10,617 bases of DNA from Bacteroidales bacterium (GTDB taxonomy: Bacteria; Bacteroidota; Bacteroidia; Bacteroidales; VadinHA17), in contig JALOMK010000129.1 of NCBI GenBank assembly GCA_025455505.1, forward strand, positions 1 through 10,617. Reading direction: 5' to 3'. Each line of letters opens with the position of its first letter. Position 1 is the stretch's first letter. Positions 6,472-10,617 of this stretch are shown here, piece after piece. Under the pieces are notes generated by a model. It was not told the DNA's origin. It saw only the letters and a list, made by a program, of their open reading frames with translations, and did not search any database. The position numbers and the translations under genes are program-made.

Positions 6472-7251
6472 ATGGCAAAAGAAAAAATGAAGGCCCCTTC
6501 TTTCGACGATATTGTCTTCGAAATAAGGAACAAGGAATACGGTGCCTACAAGCTTCGCAAGAGATATAACCGAACAATGCTCCTGTCTCTTATGGTCGGT
6601 ATAATTATTGTAGCCACTGCAATAATAACGCCCTACCTGAACGCAAAGGCAGCCGAAAACAAAAGAGCACGCGCTGAACGGCAGGTAGAGATAAAGCTGG
6701 AGAACCTCGACACTCCTAATGAGCAGGTTGCTCCTCCTCCACCCCCACCACCTCCACCTGCTGACGTTGTTCAGCAACAGAGGTACGTTCCGCCGGAGGT
6801 AGTCGATTCAATCAAGCCCGAGGACGTAGTGCAGTTCATGACAGCTGACCAGGCTACTGCAACAGTTCAGAACGAAGAGGTTGTAGAGGTTGTTGAAGCA
6901 CCCAAGGAAGAAGTACAGGAGGAAGAGGCAGAACCGGAACCATTCGTTGTGGTTGAAGAAATGCCGATGTTCCCCGGCGGCGATGCCGCACTTCTCAAGT
7001 TTATCGGCGAGAATACTGTTTACCCTGAAGTAGCGAAGGAAAATAATATCCAGGGCAGGGTAATTGTAAGATTCTGCGTCACCTCAAAGGGTGGTGTCAG
7101 CCAGGTAAGCATCCTTAAAGGCGTTGACCCTGAACTCGATGCCGAAGCCATCAGGGTTGTAAACACACTTCCGACGTTTAAGCCGGGTAAACAGGGAGGT
7201 AAAGCTGTTCCTGTATGGTTCAGCGTGCCGATCACGTTTACTCTCAAGTAA
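6472..7251 (+). CDS. tonB: TonB energy transducer
   Basis: TonB couples the ExbB/ExbD motor to outer-membrane receptors by binding their TonB box. It has 259 residues. The cytoplasmic N-terminus of about 35 residues (FDDIVFEIRNKEYGAYKLRKRY) is the Bacteroidota style and much longer than in E. coli. One helix follows at about 36-56; it has no histidine, so the His20 important in E. coli TonB is absent. The periplasmic linker carries nine consecutive prolines (88-96) and a Glu-rich stretch (135-163). The C-terminal TonB domain spans about 164-259: MPMFPGGDAALLKFI, YPEVAKENNIQGRVIVRF, LDAEAIRVVNTLPTFKPGKQGGKAVPV, ending in a beta strand. It is the last gene of the operon, directly before a strong terminator. 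Confidence 0.95.
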   Translation: MAKEKMKAPSFDDIVFEIRNKEYGAYKLRKRYNRTMLLSLMVGIIIVATAIITPYLNAKAAENKRARAERQVEIKLENLDTPNEQVAPPPPPPPPPADVVQQQRYVPPEVVDSIKPEDVVQFMTADQATATVQNEEVVEVVEAPKEEVQEEEAEPEPFVVVEEMPMFPGGDAALLKFIGENTVYPEVAKENNIQGRVIVRFCVTSKGGVSQVSILKGVDPELDAEAIRVVNTLPTFKPGKQGGKAVPVWFSVPITFTLK

Positions 7252-7270
7252 AGCTCATTTACAATAATAA

Positions 7271-7302
7271 AAAGAGGGTGCCGGATGGCGCCCTCTTTTT
7301 TT
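7271..7302 (+). terminator. Intrinsic terminator between convergent tonB and the aldolase gene
   Basis: A 12-pair stem (7271-7282 with 7287-7298; one T-G pair, the rest Watson-Crick) closes a GGAT loop, and the T run reaches 7302. It ends 20 bases after tonB. On the minus strand the same hairpin is followed by an A/T-rich stretch reading CTCTTTTTATTATT, and the aldolase gene's stop is at 7304-7306. It can therefore plausibly terminate both convergent transcripts. Confidence 0.9.
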
Positions 7303-7303
7303 G

Positions 7304-8341
7304 TTATTTCAGCTCCGATCGCAGGAGCCTTACAAATTCTTCGATATCCCCTGTCTCAGTATCCCAGCTTGTCATCAGCCTGTACTCTGAAATTGCCTCA
7401 TTCCAGGGATAGAAAAAATACTTCTGCCGAACCCGCTCTGCCACATCATGCGGGATAATAACAAAAACACCGTTCGATTCAACCTTCTGGGTGATTGTAA
7501 CACCCTTTATTTCTGATAACCTGGCTTCCAGTAGCTTTGCCATTGAATTTGAGTGAAGTGCCATTTCATTCCACAGGCCATCACGAAACCATGCCCTGTA
7601 CTGTGCTGAAATGAACCTCATCTTTGAGGCAAGCTGCATGCCCTGTTTCCGCATATACCTGAAATCATCCGACAGGCCGCGGCGCAGGAAGCAGACTGCC
7701 TCTCCGAACATCATGCCGTTCTTTGTTCCACCAAATGACAGTACATCAACTCCTGCATCTGTCGTAAAAGATCTGAATGGCAAATCCAGCGAGACTGCAG
7801 CATTCGAAATCCGGGCACCATCCATGTGAAGATACATCCCGTTCCCATGAGCATAATCAGCCAGCGCCCTTATCTCATCAACAGTATAAACAGTTCCCAT
7901 TTCTGTCGACTGGGTTATCGATATCACTTTCGGCTGAGAATGATGTTCAAATCCAAAACCGTGCATATGCCTCCGGGCCAGTGCCGGAGTTAACTTGCCA
8001 TCGGGAGTGTCGACAGTAAGGACCTTACAGCCTGTATATTTTTCCGGTGCTCCGCATTCATCCTGCTCCAGGTGAGCAGTGGATGCTGCAACCACTGAAT
8101 TCCACGATCGCATCAGGGCTGTCAGACTGAGAACATTGGCAGCAGTTCCTGTGAATACAAAAAAAACTTCAGCATCATCCCCGAGATGTTGCCTGAATAA
8201 TTCAACGGCATCGTCAGTGTAACTGTCAGCCCCATAGCCTACTTCATGCCCTTTGTTGGCCGAGGCGATCTCCCTTATAATGAGAGGATGAACGCCCGCA
8301 TTGTTATCGCTTGCGAATCCCCTCCTGAAAATCTTGTCCAC
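7304..8341 (-). CDS. ltaE: Low-specificity L-threonine aldolase (PLP-dependent)
   Basis: A fold-type I PLP enzyme that cleaves threonine or allo-threonine to glycine and acetaldehyde. It has 345 residues, the usual size. Motifs are FASDNNAGVHP at 9-19 near the start, GYGADSYT at 35-42, FTGTAAN at 63-69 (phosphate-binding region), AHLEQDE at 89-95 with His90 expected to stack on the cofactor, HMDGARI at 172-178 with Asp174 and Arg177, and SFGGTKNG at 202-209 with Lys207 as the Schiff-base lysine. The SFGGTKNG form resembles the Pseudomonas-type enzymes more than E. coli LtaE, so the symbol is approximate and phenylserine or other beta-hydroxy-amino acids may be substrates. The start is GTG, two bases after the stop of the small membrane protein gene; no later start would keep the N-terminal motif. 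The A-rich sequence before it could serve as ribosome binding region. It is the last gene of the symporter operon. Confidence 0.92.
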   Translation of the reverse strand: MDKIFRRGFASDNNAGVHPLIIREIASANKGHEVGYGADSYTDDAVELFRQHLGDDAEVFFVFTGTAANVLSLTALMRSWNSVVAASTAHLEQDECGAPEKYTGCKVLTVDTPDGKLTPALARRHMHGFGFEHHSQPKVISITQSTEMGTVYTVDEIRALADYAHGNGMYLHMDGARISNAAVSLDLPFRSFTTDAGVDVLSFGGTKNGMMFGEAVCFLRRGLSDDFRYMRKQGMQLASKMRFISAQYRAWFRDGLWNEMALHSNSMAKLLEARLSEIKGVTITQKVESNGVFVIIPHDVAERVRQKYFFYPWNEAISEYRLMTSWDTETGDIEEFVRLLRSELK

Positions 8342-8343
8342 TC

Positions 8344-8541
8344 TTATTTTTTCTTTTTTCGTGAGAACCAGAGCATGATCAATCCGAAGATCAGCATTAT
8401 CACACCCATAATAATGTTCACATTGATTCCCAGTGATACCTCGTACATCCCGGCATCGGACTTTGTAAAGAGACCGAAGAGAGTTATAAGTACTCCCAGT
8501 ATTGTGAACATCAGTCCTATTGGAATTCTAATATCTACCAT
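8344..8541 (-). CDS. Small two-helix membrane protein, possible symporter accessory subunit
   Basis: A 65-residue protein with two hydrophobic segments (about 5-25 and 37-58), a short polar loop (FTKSDAGMYEVS) and a basic end, SRKKKK. By the positive-inside rule the C-terminus is probably cytoplasmic. The start is well set: AGGAGG lies eight bases before the ATG and overlaps the symporter's stop codon, indicating translational coupling. Several SSS transporters are known to have a small membrane partner (for example YjcH with ActP, or YhdT with PanF). This protein is not clearly one of those families, but its position makes an accessory role reasonable. The lysine codons form an in-phase A AAA AAG heptamer just before the stop, which could allow a -1 frameshift into the aldolase frame. 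Confidence 0.78.
   Translation of the reverse strand: MVDIRIPIGLMFTILGVLITLFGLFTKSDAGMYEVSLGINVNIIMGVIMLIFGLIMLWFSRKKKK
8353..8359 (-). other. Candidate -1 frameshift heptamer A AAA AAG
   Basis: On the minus strand the codons read CGA AAA AAG AAA AAA TAA, so A AAA AAG is in the correct phase for -1 slippage, the same heptamer used by E. coli dnaX and several IS3-family elements. The -1 frame has no stop before the GTG of the aldolase gene, and the aldolase is in that frame. Slippage would join 63 residues of the small membrane protein to the aldolase through a short EKIR linker, about 412 residues in all. I see no strong stimulatory Shine-Dalgarno site upstream or clear hairpin downstream. 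The run may simply be lysine codons that double as an A-rich ribosome binding region. Confidence 0.35.
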
Positions 8542-8549
8542 TTTGATTT

Positions 8550-8555
8550 CCTCCT
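8550..8555 (-). promoter_or_regulatory. Strong Shine-Dalgarno site overlapping the symporter stop codon
   Basis: Read on the minus strand, TAGGAGGAAATCAAAATG runs from the symporter's TAG stop (8556-8554) to the start of the small membrane gene. AGGAGG is complementary to the 16S rRNA tail and stands eight bases from the ATG. It decides the start at 8541 and suggests that ribosomes finishing the symporter re-initiate on the small gene, fixing their ratio. Confidence 0.75.
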
Positions 8556-10281
8556 ACCAGAACATAATTGTTAATATAATGCAAATTACTCCCACGAGGA
8601 TGGCAAGCCCTGCAGGCCTCTCATACCACGGGAGGTGGCTGTCGCTGAGTTCCCTCGGTGTAAGAGAGTAAACAAGCCCGCTAAGTTCTTCATCGCTCTT
8701 CTGCTGCCTGGTGGCAAAAGTAAGTCCCACTGTTACAGAAGAGCTTACGGCGAATGCAATTATTGCTGTCCAGAAATTCTGCGCCATCTCAACCGGATAG
8801 GTATGCAAGGTTGCAATCCATCCACCCTTGAACAATGTTGTTGCCCCCTCGGGAATTGTAAGTCCATGGTGTAGCAGGGCCATCAGGAACCCGGCAAGGA
8901 GCCCCGTGAAGGCAGCATGGCCCGTTGTGCGTTTCCAGAACATCCCAAGGAAAATAACTGCAAAAAGTGGTGCATTAATCATTGAAAAGATAGTCTGCAG
9001 GAAGTCCATGATGTTCCCGAACTTGCTTGCAATATATGCCGAGGCTATACTAAGCAGTATTCCTGCAAGTGTGGATAGCCTTCCCACTTTGAGATAATGC
9101 TTTCCGTCGGCCTCTTCATCTGCTGTCCTTGGCCTTATGTAGCTCTGGTAAATGTCATAGGTCCATACGGTATTGAATGCCGACACGTTACCTGCCATTC
9201 CTGACATGAACGAAGCAAGGAGAGCAGTGATCCCAAGCCCAAGGACACCGGAGGGCAGGTAATACTTAAGGAGCGAAATAATTGTATAATCATAGATCGG
9301 CTTTCCTGAAGCATCAAGAGGCAAGGTAAAACCACTTGAAGGGTCGCTGAACAGCGCTAGTGCTATTATTCCCGGAACAATAATCAGAAAGGGTATAAAC
9401 ATCTTTGGAAGACCTCCGATAAGAGGAACTTTCCTGGCTGCTGCCTTTGACTCTGCCGCAAATGCTCTCTGCACTATGAGGAAATTAGTGCACCAGTAGC
9501 CGAATGAAAGCACAAAACCCAGTCCGAACAGTATCCCGAACCACTCGACACCCAGAGGATTTGAACCGGGATTGCCTGAATATCTCCAGGTGGTGGTGAG
9601 TGTATCCGGGGCATATCCCCTGGCCTCCGCTATCGGTGCGAGGCTCTCCTTAAGCCCCGACCAGCCGCCGATGTCTGTCAGACTGAGGAAAACAAGAGGC
9701 AGAAGTCCTATAACAATGATGAAAAACTGAAGAACCTCGTTGTAGATTGCAGATGAGAGGCCTCCCAGGTAAGTATAGCCAAGCACAATGAGTGCAGAGA
9801 TCCAGAGACTGAGGTTGAAATTCCAGCCCAGCACGTTCTCCATGAGTATTGCAAGGGCATACATTGATATCCCTGATGCAAGAACCGTCATCACCGCGAA
9901 AAGTATCGCATTCAGACCCCTGGTTTTCTCGTCGTAGCGAAGCTTAAGGAACTCGGGAACTGACCGTGCCCTGGACCCATAATAGAAGGGCATCATGAAA
10001 AGTGCCAGGAAGATCATGGCGGGAATTGCCCCTACCCAGTAAAAATGTGTTGTAAGCATCCCGTATTTCATACCGGAACCTGTCATACCCATTACTTCGA
10101 GGGCACCAAGATTTGTAGATACAAACGCAAGTCCTGCCACCCAGGCCGGTATTGACCTTCCTGCCTCAAGAAACGCATTTGCATTTTTCATGAATTTCCT
10201 CAGGAACCAGCCAATTCCAAGAACAAAAATAAAATAGATCACCATTATCAGGTAATCTATCCAGCTTAGATCTACTTTCAT
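8554..10281 (-). CDS. Sodium:solute symporter family (SSS/SGLT-like) transporter
   Basis: An inner-membrane secondary transporter of the SSS family (LeuT fold) with 575 residues and about 14 likely membrane segments, the length of SGLT-type members. Landmarks are FVSTNLGALEVMGMTGSGMKYG at 53-74 (first core helix, unwound region), RARSVPEFLKLRYD at 104-117, YTYLGGLSSAIYNEVLQ at 169-185, YWCTNFLIVQRAFAAES at 262-278, and ITALLASFMSGMAGNVSAFNTVWTYDIY at 351-378 (eighth core helix). A final helix at about 556-574 follows a cytoplasmic loop. In the eighth core helix the first Na2-site serine is kept (Ser360) but the next residue, Ser in vSGLT, is Gly361. The substrate cannot be read from sequence; the downstream aldolase hints at an amino acid, while the overall SGLT resemblance allows a sugar. 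The ATG at 10281 has no Shine-Dalgarno site. It is the first gene of a three-gene operon. Confidence 0.93.
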   Translation of the reverse strand: MKVDLSWIDYLIMVIYFIFVLGIGWFLRKFMKNANAFLEAGRSIPAWVAGLAFVSTNLGALEVMGMTGSGMKYGMLTTHFYWVGAIPAMIFLALFMMPFYYGSRARSVPEFLKLRYDEKTRGLNAILFAVMTVLASGISMYALAILMENVLGWNFNLSLWISALIVLGYTYLGGLSSAIYNEVLQFFIIVIGLLPLVFLSLTDIGGWSGLKESLAPIAEARGYAPDTLTTTWRYSGNPGSNPLGVEWFGILFGLGFVLSFGYWCTNFLIVQRAFAAESKAAARKVPLIGGLPKMFIPFLIIVPGIIALALFSDPSSGFTLPLDASGKPIYDYTIISLLKYYLPSGVLGLGITALLASFMSGMAGNVSAFNTVWTYDIYQSYIRPRTADEEADGKHYLKVGRLSTLAGILLSIASAYIASKFGNIMDFLQTIFSMINAPLFAVIFLGMFWKRTTGHAAFTGLLAGFLMALLHHGLTIPEGATTLFKGGWIATLHTYPVEMAQNFWTAIIAFAVSSSVTVGLTFATRQQKSDEELSGLVYSLTPRELSDSHLPWYERPAGLAILVGVICIILTIMFW

Positions 10282-10311
10282 ATCAGAAGGGTAATTTAGT
10301 TAGGTTGACTG

Positions 10312-10334
10312 CCCGTCCGGAATACCGGCCCGGG
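10312..10334. other. GC-rich imperfect hairpin upstream of the symporter gene
   Basis: CCCG-T-CCGG, a four-base AATA loop, CCGG-CC-CGGG: eight pairs interrupted by a 1x2 internal loop, in otherwise AT-rich intergenic DNA. It lies about 30 bases upstream of the symporter ATG, so in the minus-strand transcript it would be part of the leader. It has no T run, so it is not a plain terminator. A role in leader structure or protein binding is only a guess. Confidence 0.3.
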
Positions 10335-10344
10335 AAAGGTAAAA

Positions 10345-10359
10345 ATACATTTTATGTAT
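10345..10359. repeat. Short inverted repeat between the divergent symporter and truA genes
   Basis: ATACAT-TTT-ATGTAT is a perfect six-base inverted repeat with a three-base centre, in the 85-base gap between the symporter ATG (10281, leftward) and the nearest truA ATG (10367). Its position suits an operator, but in AT-rich DNA such repeats also occur by chance. I found no consensus TTTG/TAnnTTTG promoter in either direction in this gap. Confidence 0.3.
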
Positions 10360-10366
10360 GATTTTA

Positions 10367-10617
10367 ATGCATAATAATAAAGATTATATTTACCGAAATA
10401 TCAATTTGAAGACAAGATATTTCATATATCTGCGCTACAAAGGCACCTCATATTTCGGGTGGCAGGTACAGCCCGGTCATACAAGTATACAGGAGCGGAC
10501 AGACAAGGCATTATCCCTGGCCCTTGGTGAAAGCATCAGCTGTACAGGGGCAGGCAGAACCGACACCGGCGTGCATGCTTCCTTCTATTGTGCCCATTTC
10601 GACTGCGAAAAGGATAA
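10367..10617 (+). CDS. truA: TruA, tRNA pseudouridine synthase A (N-terminal part)
   Basis: The 5' end of a gene that runs off the right edge. TruA converts uridines 38-40 in the tRNA anticodon arm to pseudouridine in the cytoplasm. The visible part includes [21 protein letters not shown] and the catalytic motif [11 protein letters not shown], whose Asp (codon at 10562-10564) is the nucleophile. The start is uncertain: ATG at 10367 gives Asp66, and an in-frame TTG at 10406 gives a protein beginning (M)[12 protein letters not shown] with Asp53. E. coli TruA has Asp60, and the family normally begins just before the RYF-like strand, which favours the TTG, but ATG 10367 is the conventional choice. 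About 83 of some 250 residues are present. It diverges from the symporter operon. Confidence 0.93.
   Translation, partial: MHNNKDYIYRNINLKTRYFIYLRYKGTSYFGWQVQPGHTSIQERTDKALSLALGESISCTGAGRTDTGVHASFYCAHFDCEKD

Noticed and set aside
7777..8019. Plus-strand open frames opposite the aldolase and symporter genes.
   Set aside because: They are shadows of strongly supported minus-strand coding sequence and lack start context or motifs.

Overview
The window looks like chromosomal DNA from a member of the Bacteroidota, probably near Bacteroidales/Marinilabiliales. The reasons are: two near-perfect matches to the Bacteroidota housekeeping promoter (TTTG, 19 bases, TAnnTTTG); A-rich ribosome binding regions in place of Shine-Dalgarno sites for most genes; and a TonB/ExbB/ExbD/ExbD cluster preceded by a PstS-like lipoprotein and a long TPR protein, an order I recall from Bacteroides relatives. 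I see no insertion sequence, phage gene, CRISPR array, tRNA or rRNA. No gene-free stretch exceeds about 130 bases.

Layout. Bases 1-467 hold the 3' end of queA (tRNA queuosine synthesis). A consensus promoter (487-517) then precedes a 75-residue two-helix membrane protein (559-786). After a 117-base gap, which contains an 18-codon mini-ORF with an unusually strong Shine-Dalgarno site, comes a PstS-like periplasmic-binding lipoprotein (904-1938). A secreted TPR protein of 702 residues follows (2047-4155), with its own weaker promoter candidate. A second consensus promoter (4211-4241) drives a tight operon of exbB, exbD, a second exbD and tonB (4283-7251). That operon ends at a strong hairpin terminator (7271-7302), which probably also serves the convergent transcript.

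On the minus strand an SSS-family symporter (10281-8554), a 65-residue two-helix membrane protein (8541-8344) and a low-specificity threonine aldolase (8341-7304) form a compact operon with gaps of 12 and 2 bases. Divergent from it, at the right edge, is the 5' end of truA.

How the genes work together. The Exb/TonB complex uses the proton gradient to energise outer-membrane receptors. The PstS-like lipoprotein has no ABC permease nearby, and it and the TPR protein are plausible envelope partners of that system, though this is inferred from position only. The symporter, small protein and aldolase suggest uptake of a solute, perhaps a hydroxy-amino acid, coupled to its cleavage.

The most unusual signal is at the junction of the small membrane protein and the aldolase. 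An in-phase A AAA AAG heptamer sits just before the stop codon, and the -1 frame runs open into the aldolase. Programmed frameshifting there would produce a membrane-tethered aldolase.
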